From Serratia liquefaciens ATCC 27592 (lineage in GTDB: Bacteria; Pseudomonadota; Gammaproteobacteria; Enterobacterales; Enterobacteriaceae): 64,000 nucleotides of DNA. How positions within the stretch are numbered: position 1 is the first letter of the stretch; each line of letters begins with the position of its first letter. This document shows positions 26,890-35,620 of this stretch, piece after piece. The notes under the pieces are model-generated. The model had not been told where the DNA came from. It did no database searches and saw nothing but the letters and a program-made list of their open reading frames with translations. Where the stretch lies: assembly GCF_000422085.1 (NCBI RefSeq), contig NC_021741.1:2728001-2792000 (forward strand). Direction: 5' to 3'. Position numbers and translations under genes: made by a program.

Positions 26890-26907
26890 TGTCAGCAAAA
26901 GTTGACA
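26890..26907 (-). promoter_or_regulatory. Candidate TyrR box upstream of tyrR
   Basis: TGTCAGCAAAAGTTGACA is an 18-bp dyad with the TGT-N12-ACA frame of TyrR boxes (consensus TGTAAA-N6-TTTACA). It lies 80 bp before the tyrR start. E. coli tyrR is autoregulated, which fits. Confidence 0.6.
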
Positions 26908-27108
26908 GAACTCTGATTTATCGCTGTTGTTGATGTTTTTAAACGCAAGTGAATAACACCATCGGCGTCATTTTAGCTGATCGGCAGAGAGTTATCACAA
27001 CCGCCAATAAATTTGCAGATAAATATAATGTATTTGCAGGGGGATCGTCTTTCGTCAAGTGAAGGTTACGTATTGGCTTTGCACGGCGTGACAGAGGCAG
27101 AAAGGAAG

Positions 27109-27132
27109 CACGGCGTCCAAATGGACGCCGTG
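27109..27132 (-). terminator. Terminator of the psp-ycjXF operon
   Basis: CACGGCGTCC (27109-27118) pairs perfectly with GGACGCCGTG (27123-27132) over a 4-nt loop, 7 bp past the ycjF stop. A pyrimidine-rich run follows on the minus strand. Confidence 0.72.
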
Positions 27133-27138
27133 AGGAGA

Positions 27139-28200
27139 TTATTTGGCTTTGCTGTCGCCTTTCTTCATGGTTTCTTTCAGTTGGCCGACCAATTGGCTGC
27201 GGAAATCACCCAGTTTGGGTTTCTCACCTTCCAGCCAAGGCAGTGGACGGCACAGCTCCATCGCCTTGATGCCTAGCCGCGCGGTCAGCAAACCGGCACC
27301 GATCCCCTGTGCTGCACGGGCAGACAAACGAGCCGCCAGATCTTGCGACATCCAGTCCATCCCCACTTCGCGCACCAGTTCGGACGCACCGGCAAAGGCA
27401 ATGTTCAACAACACCAGGCGGAATAGCCGCAGACGACTAAAGTAGCCCAGTTCGATGCCATACAGCGCCGCGATGCGGTTGATAAGACGAATATTGCGCC
27501 AGGCGATAAACGCCATATCCACCAGCGCCAGCGGGCTGACGGCAATCATTAACGTAGATTCTGCGGCCGAACGGCTGATTTCACGCCTAGCCTGGTTGTC
27601 CAGCACCGGCTGCACCAGTTTGGCGTACAGCGCCACCACTTCACGGTCGTTTTGGGTTTCATGCAGCGAGGCCTGCCAGCGCTGCAACGCCGGATGCCCT
27701 TGATCCAGACCGGCCTGGCGTGCCAACTTCTCGCAGAACTCCCGCCCTTTGCCCAAACCGTGGCTGTGCAGTAGTTCTCGAGCCACATCTCGCTCTTCAG
27801 CACGCTGGCGCAGACGGTATAACCGGCGCCATTCGGTCACCACCGACCCCACACCGGCAAAGACGATCAAGCCACCCGCTACGCCACCGCCCATGGCAAT
27901 CCAATCCTGCTGGACCCAGGCGGTATGTACCCACTGTACGCCCTGCGCCACCACGCTGACGCCAAACAGCGCCAGCCCGGCAGTGACCATTTTGCGCCAC
28001 AGGCTGCGTTTGGGTTTCAGGGCCGCATTGATGATGCCTTCGGCGCGCCCCTCTTCGTCTTCCTGCTGCAGCTCCGGCGCCGCCGGGAAAAAGCTTTCCG
28101 CCTGCTGTTCGTCGAAAGCGACGTTAGCACGCAGCACGGGCTCCTGCGGCGGTTGCAGCGGTTGTTCAAAATCGATACGCGGTTTTATTGGCTCGCTCAT
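27139..28200 (-). CDS. ycjF: DUF697 membrane protein YcjF
   Basis: A 353-residue inner-membrane protein (TIGR01620/DUF697). The N-terminal 65 residues are polar and proline-rich, two hydrophobic segments lie at about residues 70-90 and 98-118, and the C-terminal half holds the conserved DUF697 region. In E. coli ycjX and ycjF belong to the Psp regulon and work with pspABCDE, though the mechanism is not known. Its start overlaps the ycjX end by 4 bp. Confidence 0.92.
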   Translation of the reverse strand: MSEPIKPRIDFEQPLQPPQEPVLRANVAFDEQQAESFFPAAPELQQEDEEGRAEGIINAALKPKRSLWRKMVTAGLALFGVSVVAQGVQWVHTAWVQQDWIAMGGGVAGGLIVFAGVGSVVTEWRRLYRLRQRAEERDVARELLHSHGLGKGREFCEKLARQAGLDQGHPALQRWQASLHETQNDREVVALYAKLVQPVLDNQARREISRSAAESTLMIAVSPLALVDMAFIAWRNIRLINRIAALYGIELGYFSRLRLFRLVLLNIAFAGASELVREVGMDWMSQDLAARLSARAAQGIGAGLLTARLGIKAMELCRPLPWLEGEKPKLGDFRSQLVGQLKETMKKGDSKAK

Positions 28201-29594
28201 CGCAATTTATCTCCCAGTAGAAACTCCATCACCGCGTCCAGGCGAATATGTGGCAACGGGCTGTCCACGCTCATCGCGCGTGGACGAAACTCATCGAAAT
28301 GGAAGCCCTGGTTTTGCCAAAACGCCGGCCCAGGCAGGCGCGCCGGCACTTCGCCGGGGAAAACCGTCAGCGGCGCTCCGTCGTTCAGACGATTGCCTTT
28401 TAACGCCGGGATGCGCTGCCCCTGATGATCAACGATACCGCTCTCGGTAGCCTGTACTGAGGCCAGCCCAACGCAGTCCATGCTGATGCCTTCAAATGCG
28501 GCGTTCTGCCACGCTTCCTGCACCAACTGCTGCAGCAGCGACACCAGATTGGCGTGCTGATCGGCGGTAATATGGTCGGCTTTGGTGGCGGCGAACATCA
28601 GCTTGTCGATGGTCGGCGAAAACAACCGGCGAAACAGCGTGCGCTTGCCATAGTGGAAACTCTGCATCAACTGGGTCAGCGCCAGGCGCATGTCGTTAAA
28701 CGCCTGCGGGCCGCTATTGAGCGGCTGCAAGCAGTCCACCAACACGATTTGGCGGTCGAAACGGACAAAATGCTCTTTATAAAAGTTTTTGACGATCGAC
28801 TGGCAGTAATAATTGAAACGCGCACGCAGCATGCCGATATTGCTGTGTTTATCCGCCTGCGCCAGCTTCGACTCACCCTGAGCATCCACATTCGGCCACG
28901 GGAAAAACTGCAACGCCGGCGCACCGGCCAGATCCCCCGGCAGGACAAAGCGCCCCGGCTGAATAAAGTGCAGCCCTTCACTTTTGCAACGCAGGAGATA
29001 GTCGGTGTAGGCCTGGGCGATAGCCGCCAGTTTGTTTTCATCTGCCGGAGCCAGCGGATCGCAGCTTTTGCACAGCGCCAGCCAAGGCTTGGCCCACTCG
29101 GCGCGATCGCCCTGCAGCAGGCCGGCCATTTGCCGCGACCAGGCCAGATAGTCCTGTTCCAGCATCGGCAGGTCCAGCAACCACTCGCCGGGATAATCGA
29201 CGATTTCCAGGTACAGGGTCGACGTGTCTTTGAAATGACGCAGCAGCGAATCGTTGGAGCGGTAACGCAGCGCCAGGCGAATTTCGCTGACGCCACGCGT
29301 CGGGGTCGGCCAGCTCGGCGGTGTGCCATACAGCTGCGCCAACCCTTCATCATAGGTAAAACGTTGAATGCCGAGATCGCGCTGCGGAATGCGCTTCACG
29401 CCCAGCAGGCGCTCTTCACGCACCGGCGAGAACAGCGGCATGCGCGCACCGCTGTGAACGTGCAGCAATTGGTTGACGAAAGCGGTGATAAAGGCGGTTT
29501 TGCCGCTACGGCTCAGACCGGTCACCGCCAGGCGCAGATGGCGATCCATTCCGCGGTTGACCAGCGACGTTAACTCATTTTGCAGTCGTTTCAT
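28197..29594 (-). CDS. ycjX: P-loop GTPase-like protein YcjX
   Basis: A 465-residue P-loop protein of the DUF463 family with Walker [11 protein letters not shown] near residue 30 and the phrase [14 protein letters not shown] resembling a switch region. It is induced with the phage-shock response. The ATG at 29594 has AAGGAG upstream and gives exactly the E. coli length; it lies inside the 3' end of pspD (20-bp overlap), so translation may be coupled. Confidence 0.93.
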   Translation of the reverse strand: MKRLQNELTSLVNRGMDRHLRLAVTGLSRSGKTAFITAFVNQLLHVHSGARMPLFSPVREERLLGVKRIPQRDLGIQRFTYDEGLAQLYGTPPSWPTPTRGVSEIRLALRYRSNDSLLRHFKDTSTLYLEIVDYPGEWLLDLPMLEQDYLAWSRQMAGLLQGDRAEWAKPWLALCKSCDPLAPADENKLAAIAQAYTDYLLRCKSEGLHFIQPGRFVLPGDLAGAPALQFFPWPNVDAQGESKLAQADKHSNIGMLRARFNYYCQSIVKNFYKEHFVRFDRQIVLVDCLQPLNSGPQAFNDMRLALTQLMQSFHYGKRTLFRRLFSPTIDKLMFAATKADHITADQHANLVSLLQQLVQEAWQNAAFEGISMDCVGLASVQATESGIVDHQGQRIPALKGNRLNDGAPLTVFPGEVPARLPGPAFWQNQGFHFDEFRPRAMSVDSPLPHIRLDAVMEFLLGDKLR

Positions 29595-29841
29595 TGTTCT
29601 CCTTGGCATAACGCCCAAATACCTTGTTCAGGCCTTTGCGGAACAGAGGTTCCAGCACCAGCGCCAATACAAAGCGAATCGGTTGGCGACCCACGGTCCG
29701 CAGCAGCCAGCCGGCCGCCCCTGCCGGGCCGTAATTCAGCAACGCTATGATGATGACTTTAGACACTGTCTTCAACATTGCACCTGCTCCTCGTTTAAAT
29801 CCACCGGTTTTAGCGGCGCTTGCGGCATAGGTTTTGTTCAT
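29575..29841 (-). CDS. pspD: Phage-shock protein D
   Basis: An 88-residue membrane-associated protein. The region LNYGPAGAAGWLLRTVGRQPIRF resembles E. coli PspD ([22 protein letters not shown]), with a slightly longer N-terminus. PspD is a peripheral member of the phage-shock response whose role is unclear. The ATG at 29841 follows GGAGG at 9 bp; a TTG two codons earlier would be too close. Order pspA-B-C-D matches E. coli; no pspE is present before ycjX. Confidence 0.82.
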   Translation of the reverse strand: MNKTYAASAAKTGGFKRGAGAMLKTVSKVIIIALLNYGPAGAAGWLLRTVGRQPIRFVLALVLEPLFRKGLNKVFGRYAKENNETTAK

Positions 29842-29937
29842 TATCAATGCCCTCCGGCACAGTTCGGGTCAATAAAGGATGATGACGGGTGCAAAGCCTG
29901 ACCTGCGCACGGCGCAGGCCATAGCATGCGGGGCGGG

Positions 29938-30300
29938 TTACAGCTTGCGGAAACGGCTCTGTACGCCGAAAGTGTCCGACGTGACGTAACGCTCAACCTG
30001 TCGCAGCTGTTGTTCGCCGCTGCCCAGTTGATATTCAAGTTGGTCGAGCAACTGACGCGGCGTTTTTTGCTGTTCGCCGTCAAAACGGCTGGCCGGCGCT
30101 TCATCCAACACGAACACCAGCGCGAAATAAGCAATCAGGGTGAAGAAAAACAGCCCGAAGAACATCGATAACACCACGATCACCCGGATCAGGCGTACCG
30201 GCACGTCGAAATAATGGGCCAGACCGGCGCAGACGCCCTTCACCATCCCTTCTTCAGGTACGCGATAAAGCTTTTTACTGCCCAGAGTGTTGTTCATCAA
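29938..30300 (-). CDS. pspC: Phage-shock protein C
   Basis: A 120-residue inner-membrane protein. The PspC domain (RVPEEGMVKGVCAGLAHYFDVPVRLIRV) precedes a membrane segment at about residues 43-69 and a coiled-coil-like cytoplasmic or periplasmic tail. With PspB it senses membrane stress and draws PspA away from PspF. The start overlaps pspB by 4 bp (ATGA), indicating coupled translation. Confidence 0.95.
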   Translation of the reverse strand: MMNNTLGSKKLYRVPEEGMVKGVCAGLAHYFDVPVRLIRVIVVLSMFFGLFFFTLIAYFALVFVLDEAPASRFDGEQQKTPRQLLDQLEYQLGSGEQQLRQVERYVTSDTFGVQSRFRKL

Positions 30301-30524
30301 GACTGTCTCCAGTTCGGGTGTTCTGCATCGAGGATCTCTTCCAGCGCCTGAATGCGTTCACGCATACGCTTGGCATCTTCTGCCAGCTGTGCCAGACGCT
30401 GCATTTCCTGATGGCTCAGTTGAATGCCGTTTTGTTGCCGATTGCTGTAATGCAGCCAAAGCCAAATCGGTGCGACAAACAACACAAAGATTGTCAACGG
30501 AATGGCAAGTAATAGAGCACTCAT
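30297..30524 (-). CDS. pspB: Phage-shock protein B
   Basis: A 75-residue protein with one N-terminal membrane helix (LLLAIPLTIFVLFVAPIWLWLHY) and a C-terminal amphipathic or leucine-zipper-like segment (LAQLAEDAKRMRERIQALEEILD). It is the partner of PspC in stress sensing. It is separated from pspA by 160 bp holding three hairpins. Confidence 0.95.
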   Translation of the reverse strand: MSALLLAIPLTIFVLFVAPIWLWLHYSNRQQNGIQLSHQEMQRLAQLAEDAKRMRERIQALEEILDAEHPNWRQS

Positions 30525-30552
30525 TTCTTTTCCTTCTTAATGCGTCTTTGGT

Positions 30553-30656
30553 GGGCGGCCACCCTACCGTGGCCGCCCAGGTTATTGACAAAGGGGGATA
30601 AAAGCGTGGTTTTTCCCCCTTTGTGTTATCAGCCGAAAATCAATAAATTGATTTTC
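30553..30656 (-). repeat. Three successive perfect stem-loops between pspA and pspB
   Basis: Arms: GGGCGGCCAC/GTGGCCGCCC (30553-30562/30569-30578), ACAAAGGGGGA/TCCCCCTTTGT (30588-30598/30614-30624) and GAAAATCAA/TTGATTTTC (30635-30643/30648-30656). None has a clear terminator T run on the minus strand. They could stabilise the pspA end of the transcript or attenuate reading into pspBCD. Confidence 0.7.
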
Positions 30657-30684
30657 CTGATTTATTTTCAAAACCTTTATTGCC

Positions 30685-31350
30685 TTACTCGGAACGATTC
30701 ATTTTCGCTTTCAGCGCCGCCAACTGCTCGCTGATGGCGTCGTCGGCTTTCAGCTCGGCAAACTCTTGATCCAGAGACTTCTTTTTACCGATGCTGACGC
30801 TTTCCGCTTCGGCTTCCATGTGGTCAATGCGACGTTCGAACTGCTCGAAACGCGCCATTGCCTCATCGAGTTTGCCGCTGTCGAGCTGACGACGCACTTC
30901 GCGGGAAGACGACGCCGCCTGATGACGCAATGTCAGTGCTTGTTGGCGTGCGCGTGTTTCGGTCAGTTTGTTTTCCAACTCGCCGATTTCGCTTTTCATG
31001 CGGGCCAGGGTTTCTTCTACGGTCGAGACTTCATGAGTCAGCGTAGAGATCAGGTCGGCCACTTTTTGTTTTTCGATCAGCGCCGCACGGGCCAGATCTT
31101 CTTTATCTTTACGCAGCGCCAGTTCGGCTTTGTCCTGCCAGTCGCTCAGTTGGTTTTCACCCTGCTCGATACGGCGTAACAGCTGCTTTTTCTCCGCCAG
31201 CGCACGCGCTGAGGTAGAACGGACTTCGACCAGCGTGTCTTCCATCTCTTGGATCATCAACCGCACCAGTTTTTGCGGATCTTCTGCCTTATCCAGCAGC
31301 GTATTGATGTTGGCGTTCACGATGTCGGCAAAACGAGAAAAAATACCCAT
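30685..31350 (-). CDS. pspA: Phage-shock protein A
   Basis: A 221-residue, almost wholly helical coiled-coil protein (PspA/IM30/ESCRT-III family) starting [25 protein letters not shown]. It binds the inner membrane under stress to preserve proton-motive force and, when free, inhibits PspF. AGAGGAAG precedes the ATG. It is first gene of the operon, read from the sigma-54 promoter at 31423. Confidence 0.97.
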   Translation of the reverse strand: MGIFSRFADIVNANINTLLDKAEDPQKLVRLMIQEMEDTLVEVRSTSARALAEKKQLLRRIEQGENQLSDWQDKAELALRKDKEDLARAALIEKQKVADLISTLTHEVSTVEETLARMKSEIGELENKLTETRARQQALTLRHQAASSSREVRRQLDSGKLDEAMARFEQFERRIDHMEAEAESVSIGKKKSLDQEFAELKADDAISEQLAALKAKMNRSE

Positions 31351-31422
31351 AATTCACTTCCTCTTGGTTCTGATGGCGTCTGAAGCGCCGCGTTAAATCA
31401 TGCAGATTGCCCAAAGACTTAA

Positions 31423-31437
31423 TCAAAACCCGTGCCA
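31423..31437 (-). promoter_or_regulatory. Sigma-54 promoter of pspA
   Basis: On the minus strand TGGCAC-GGGTT-TTGA matches the -24/-12 pattern TGGCAC-N5-TTGC except for the last base. It lies 73 bp before pspA. PspF, encoded divergently, would bind the remaining roughly 100 bp of intergenic DNA. Confidence 0.82.
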
Positions 31438-31534
31438 ACTTTTATTTCGTTGAATAATAACGACTATTTATTTTTGACTCTCTGAACGCATCCTGTAGAG
31501 TGATTATTTTCACCAAACATTGGCGAATTTCATC

Positions 31535-32542
31535 ATGAGCGAACAGTTAGAAAACCTGCTGGGCGAAGCAAACGCCTTTGTCGAAGTATTGGAGCAAGTC
31601 TCGCAACTGGCAAAGTTGAACAAGCCGGTGTTGGTTATTGGTGAGCGCGGAACCGGTAAGGAGTTGATTGCCCACCGTTTACATTACCTCTCCAACCGTT
31701 GGCAAGGGCCATTTATCTCGCTTAACTGCGCGGCCCTGAATGAGAACCTGCTGGATTCGGAACTGTTCGGCCACGAGGCCGGAGCTTTTACCGGTGCGCA
31801 GAAGCGCCACCTGGGTCGCTTTGAACGTGCCGACGGCGGCACTTTGTTTCTCGATGAACTGGCGACCGCACCGATGCTGGTACAGGAAAAATTGCTGCGG
31901 GTGATTGAATACGGCCATCTGGAACGCGTCGGCGGTAGCCAACCGCTGCAGGTCGATGTCCGGCTGGTGTGTGCCACCAACGACGACTTGCCCGCGCTGG
32001 CGGCGGCAGGAAAATTCCGCGCCGACCTGCTGGACCGCCTGGCGTTCGACGTGGTGCAGTTGCCGCCGCTGCGCCGGCGCCAGCAAGACATCATGTTGCT
32101 GGCCGAACACTTTGCGATCCAGATGTGTCGTGAGCTGTCGTTGCCGCTGTTTCCTGGCTTTACCGAGCGTGCCAGAGATACCCTGCTCGGCTATCACTGG
32201 CCAGGCAACGTACGCGAATTGAAAAACGTGGTGGAGCGTTCGGTCTACCGCCACGGCACCAGCGCGGAAGCGCTGGATAACATCGTCATCAACCCGTTCG
32301 CCCAGCGGGAAAGTGTGCCATTGCCTGTAGAGGCCGAAGCGCATGATGGCCTGCCGGTACTGCCGCTGGATTTAAAAGCCTGGCAATTGGCGCAGGAGAA
32401 GTCTCTGATCGAAGCGGCACTGCAACAGGGAAGGTTTAACCAACGTAAAGCGGCGGAGTTGCTGGGGCTGACCTATCACCAGCTACGCGGCATGCTGAAA
32501 AAACATGCGTTACTGCAAAATGGCGAGGCGGACGACGAATAG
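31535..32542 (+). CDS. pspF: Sigma-54 activator PspF
   Basis: A 335-residue enhancer-binding protein lacking an N-terminal receiver domain. The AAA+ domain has Walker A GERGTGKE, the sigma-54-contacting loop GAFTGA and a C-terminal Fis-type helix-turn-helix (RKAAELLGLTYHQLRGMLKK). It activates the pspA promoter and is inhibited by PspA. I take the ATG at 31535; a TTG at 31520 is an in-frame alternative. No good ribosome-binding site is visible. It is transcribed away from pspA. Confidence 0.95.
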   Translation: MSEQLENLLGEANAFVEVLEQVSQLAKLNKPVLVIGERGTGKELIAHRLHYLSNRWQGPFISLNCAALNENLLDSELFGHEAGAFTGAQKRHLGRFERADGGTLFLDELATAPMLVQEKLLRVIEYGHLERVGGSQPLQVDVRLVCATNDDLPALAAAGKFRADLLDRLAFDVVQLPPLRRRQQDIMLLAEHFAIQMCRELSLPLFPGFTERARDTLLGYHWPGNVRELKNVVERSVYRHGTSAEALDNIVINPFAQRESVPLPVEAEAHDGLPVLPLDLKAWQLAQEKSLIEAALQQGRFNQRKAAELLGLTYHQLRGMLKKHALLQNGEADDE

Positions 32543-32547
32543 CGGGC

Positions 32548-32657
32548 AAAAAAAAAGCCAGCACCCGAGCTGGCTTAAAAAACACTGGAAGCAATGTGAG
32601 CAATGTCGTGCCTTCCACAGCAGAACCACAGGGAGTGGCCTTCCGTGAACTGCCAAG
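32548..32657 (-). ncRNA. ryhB: RyhB small RNA
   Basis: The minus strand contains GCACGACATTGCTCACATTG followed by CTTCCAGTG, the conserved core of the iron-starvation RNA RyhB, and ends with the hairpin AAGCCAGC/GCTGGCTT (32555-32576) and a run of T. The 5' end near 32657 is set from a TATTAT -10 at 32663-32668; the 5' half differs from E. coli. RyhB pairs with mRNAs of iron-using proteins via Hfq. Its location between pspF and a Zur-type operon differs from E. coli (yhhX-yhhY), so this may be one of several copies. Confidence 0.93.
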
Positions 32658-32661
32658 CGAT

Positions 32662-32680
32662 GATAATAGTTATCAGTATC
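32662..32680 (-). promoter_or_regulatory. Fur box of ryhB
   Basis: GATACTGATAACTATTATC on the minus strand matches 17 of 19 positions of the Fur consensus GATAATGATAATCATTATC and covers the -10 region of ryhB. Confidence 0.85.
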
Positions 32681-32735
32681 ATCTGTAAAGCACTTTGTTG
32701 AGAATTTTTCTCATTACCACACTGTCATTGTGCAA

Positions 32736-33923
32736 TTACCACTCAGGGAAGGGGTCGGCCATCTCGTGCCAGTAATCCACCCCGGCGGCCATTTCCTCAT
32801 CGTTTAGCAGGCAAGCGTCCAGCAAACGCGTTATTTTGGCCTGCTGCAGATGCTGGCCGATGAACACCAATTCCTGGCGCATGTCACCGAAAGGCTCCAC
32901 CCATTTCTCCATAATCTGCGCCCTCGTATCTTCATCTTCCGGCCATCTATCTTGCGCTATGGCGCGCCAGAAGGTGCCTGCCAACCCATAATGAGCAATC
33001 CCTCCCGCCTGGCTCCACTGCCCGGCCTGACGCGGGCGCGTCGCCAGCCAAAAGAACCCTTTGGAACGCAGTAGCTTGCCACCGCCCCAGTCACCGTTGA
33101 TCACCCGGTAGAATTTGTCCGGCGCAAAGGGACGGCGCGCCTGATAAACAAAGCTGCTGATCCCGTAGTTTTCAGTTTCGGGCAGGTGCTCGCCGCGTAG
33201 CTCCTTCAACCAGCCCGGCGCCTGCTGCGCTTTGTCGAAGCTGAAACTGTTGGTGTTCAATACCGCCTCCAGCGGCAATTTGCCTGGCGATACGGGCAGA
33301 ATACGGGCATCCGGATTCAAACTGGCCAGCAGCGCCATCACTTCTCCCTGCTGTTCTGGCGTCAGCAGGTCGGTTTTGCTTACCAGCATCACGTCACAGA
33401 ACTCGATTTGTTCGATCAACAGATCCGCAACGCTGCGCAGATCGTCTTCGCCCAAGCTTTGACCGGCCTCCTGCAGCGTCTGCGCCTGCTGGTACTGCTG
33501 GATAAAATTAACCCCGTCCACCACGGTGACCAAGGTATCCAGCCGCGCAAATTGCGATAGGCTTTCCCCCTGTTCGTCCTCAAAGGTAAAGGTTTCCGCC
33601 ACCGGCAAAGGTTCGGAAATGCCGCTGGATTCGATCAGCAGGTAATCGAAGCGCCCGGCCTGCGCCAGTTCGCGTACCGAAATCAGCAGGTCTTCGCGCA
33701 GCGTGCAGCAGATGCAGCCATTGCTCATCTCCACCAATTTTTCCTGCTGGCGATCGAGCTGGACTTCGTTCTCGACCAGCGCAGCGTCGATGTTGACTTC
33801 GCTCATGTCGTTGACGATAACCGCCACGCGCATGCCCTGACGATTGTTCAAAATATGGTTCAATACCGTCGTTTTACCGGCGCCGAGAAAGCCGGAAAGC
33901 ACGGTTACGGGTAATGGATTCAT
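32736..33923 (-). CDS. COG0523 metallochaperone GTPase (ZigA/YjiA type)
   Basis: A 395-residue G3E-family GTPase. Walker [10 protein letters not shown] is at residues 9-17, the metal-binding motif GCICC follows at about residue 70, and a CobW C-terminal domain ends the protein. A zinc-delivery role under zinc starvation is inferred from the Zur box upstream of the operon and its neighbours folE2 and a gamma carbonic anhydrase, a known zinc-sparing grouping. The ATG at 33923 has GAGG upstream and lies 12 bp past the previous gene's stop. Confidence 0.87.
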   Translation of the reverse strand: MNPLPVTVLSGFLGAGKTTVLNHILNNRQGMRVAVIVNDMSEVNIDAALVENEVQLDRQQEKLVEMSNGCICCTLREDLLISVRELAQAGRFDYLLIESSGISEPLPVAETFTFEDEQGESLSQFARLDTLVTVVDGVNFIQQYQQAQTLQEAGQSLGEDDLRSVADLLIEQIEFCDVMLVSKTDLLTPEQQGEVMALLASLNPDARILPVSPGKLPLEAVLNTNSFSFDKAQQAPGWLKELRGEHLPETENYGISSFVYQARRPFAPDKFYRVINGDWGGGKLLRSKGFFWLATRPRQAGQWSQAGGIAHYGLAGTFWRAIAQDRWPEDEDTRAQIMEKWVEPFGDMRQELVFIGQHLQQAKITRLLDACLLNDEEMAAGVDYWHEMADPFPEW

Positions 33924-33935
33924 GGGATTCCTCAC

Positions 33936-34496
33936 TCAAAACTCATTGCGTAATGCCTGGTAACCGCGCACCAGTTCAACGTTGGTGGCGGCGACTTCTT
34001 CAGAAAATTGCAGTGCGCCGCGATCGACCTGCCGGTAAAGCGACAGATCGCTGTCGGCGCCGACGCGCTCGGTTGACGGGATATACAGGTTCTGCGGCAA
34101 CGTCACGCCATCCACCACCGCGTTGTAGCGCACCACGCAGCCGGAACCGATGTGACAGTTGAACAACACGCTGTTGAAACCGATAAACACCCGGTCCTCG
34201 ATGCAGCACGGCCCATGGACAATGGCGCGATGGGCGATGGAGCTGAAGCGGCCGACGGTAACCGCCGCGCCGCTTTTCGAGTGGATCACCACGCCATCCT
34301 GAATATTGGAATGAGAGCCGATCACGATCGGTTCCATATCTCCGGCCGCATTGAGTTCGTCGGCACGGATCACCGCGTACGGCCCAACGTAGACAAAATC
34401 CTCGATAATCACCCGGCCGCAGATTATCGCGGTAGGATCGATATAGGCCTGCGGTGAGACCTGCGGCAGGTGTCCACTGGGGTTTTTACGCAGCAT
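33936..34496 (-). CDS. Gamma-class carbonic anhydrase family protein
   Basis: A 186-residue left-handed beta-helix protein with hexapeptide repeats (for example VYVGPYAVIRAD, IVIGSHSNIQDG). Three histidines fit the metal ligands of gamma carbonic anhydrases: His72, His89 and His94 (VVIHS, IAHRAIVHG). It may be a back-up carbonic anhydrase able to use another metal when zinc is scarce; this is inferred from the Zur-type operon. Its start overlaps the folE2 end by 11 bp. Confidence 0.85.
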   Translation of the reverse strand: MLRKNPSGHLPQVSPQAYIDPTAIICGRVIIEDFVYVGPYAVIRADELNAAGDMEPIVIGSHSNIQDGVVIHSKSGAAVTVGRFSSIAHRAIVHGPCCIEDRVFIGFNSVLFNCHIGSGCVVRYNAVVDGVTLPQNLYIPSTERVGADSDLSLYRQVDRGALQFSEEVAATNVELVRGYQALRNEF

Positions 34497-35415
34497 CCTG
34501 ATCCTCCCGCCAGCTCAACTCCGCCACGGCATTGTGGGCATGCAGGCTTTCCTGATGTTCGACCCGCAGCGAAAAGGCGCGGTGGCTGCACTGGCTGCGC
34601 AGCATTCGGTACAGGCGGCGAGCGGCATCTTCGCAGAACATCAGGTTCTGGCCGTTAGCCAGGGCAAACGCCTGCTCGTCACCGCGTTTCACCAGCGTCT
34701 GCAACGGCGTGCCGAGCGCGTGCTCAATACGATCTATCAGGTTGACCACCGGCAATGCCGTTTCGCGCTCATTGAGCGTCACCGTCACCCAGGCCCAGCT
34801 ACGCTGACTGTGAGGCGTCCCCGGCATGCCGTGATCGCCCAGCCAGTCGATGACCTGCTGCTGGTCGACCTTTTGCGCCGAATGTTCGAAATCAAACTGA
34901 AACTGCTGCTGCGCCAATTGACGACTGAGCGCCGCCGAACTCGGACAAGTGGACGAATAGGGCACGCCCACCGTCAGCGTCAGGGTGAGTGTGCTTGCCA
35001 GCGAGGCACTAATTTCCAGCGGGTAGGCTTTCCAGCCCCGGTGTGGCGAAAGCAGCGCCGGACGCGACAACAGCAGCTCACCGCTGATGTGCAGGCTGGC
35101 GCGGTCGCTGTTTTCCGGCTGCGATGCCAAAAAAGCGTGCAGTTGATCGGCAATGCGTTGCGGCGTCAGTTCGCCCTGGGTTAACTCATCCAGCGCCAGA
35201 TACAGCCGCGACATGTGTATACCCCGCGCACCTTGGCTGCCGGCGCGCAAATTGATCCCGGCGTTGACCCTTGCCATCAACGGCTTTCCAGCCAACTCCA
35301 GCGGCAACGCTATCCCTTGCATCCCGACCCAATCGAGCCCGACATCACTCATTGCGCCCTGCCAGGCCTGCGCGTCCGGCAGCGGCTGGCGTGGTGGAAG
35401 TGCAACCTTGTTCAT
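34486..35415 (-). CDS. folE2: Zinc-independent GTP cyclohydrolase I (FolE2, GCYH-IB)
   Basis: A 309-residue COG1469 protein that makes 7,8-dihydroneopterin triphosphate from GTP, the first step of folate synthesis, without the strict zinc need of FolE. The signature YSSTCPSSAAL contains the conserved active-site cysteine, and FCEDAARRLYRML matches the family. AAGGGG precedes the ATG at 35415; an upstream frame start at 35460 is not needed. It is first gene of the operon, 50 bp from a Zur box. Confidence 0.9.
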   Translation of the reverse strand: MNKVALPPRQPLPDAQAWQGAMSDVGLDWVGMQGIALPLELAGKPLMARVNAGINLRAGSQGARGIHMSRLYLALDELTQGELTPQRIADQLHAFLASQPENSDRASLHISGELLLSRPALLSPHRGWKAYPLEISASLASTLTLTLTVGVPYSSTCPSSAALSRQLAQQQFQFDFEHSAQKVDQQQVIDWLGDHGMPGTPHSQRSWAWVTVTLNERETALPVVNLIDRIEHALGTPLQTLVKRGDEQAFALANGQNLMFCEDAARRLYRMLRSQCSHRAFSLRVEHQESLHAHNAVAELSWREDQDAA

Positions 35416-35465
35416 ACATCCCCTTGCTGTTATCAGTACATTGCCAGGGAACGGTAACATGATTT

Positions 35466-35480
35466 TGTTATGTTATAACA
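35466..35480 (-). promoter_or_regulatory. Zur box upstream of folE2
   Basis: TGTTATGTTATAACA matches the core of the gamma-proteobacterial Zur operator TGTTATA-N-TATAACA with a single mismatch. It lies 51 bp before the folE2 start and 141 bp before sapA on the other side. Confidence 0.82.
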
Positions 35481-35620
35481 TATCAATTGTAACTTTTTTG
35501 TCTGAAGTGCCGAATTGTTCAATCAAGTAGCAGAAAACTCAGCCATTTTGCTCAATGGATTGGGCTGTTCGCCAGAGTGCGATACACTAATGCTATTGCT
35601 TATTAACCCATGAAGCCTCT

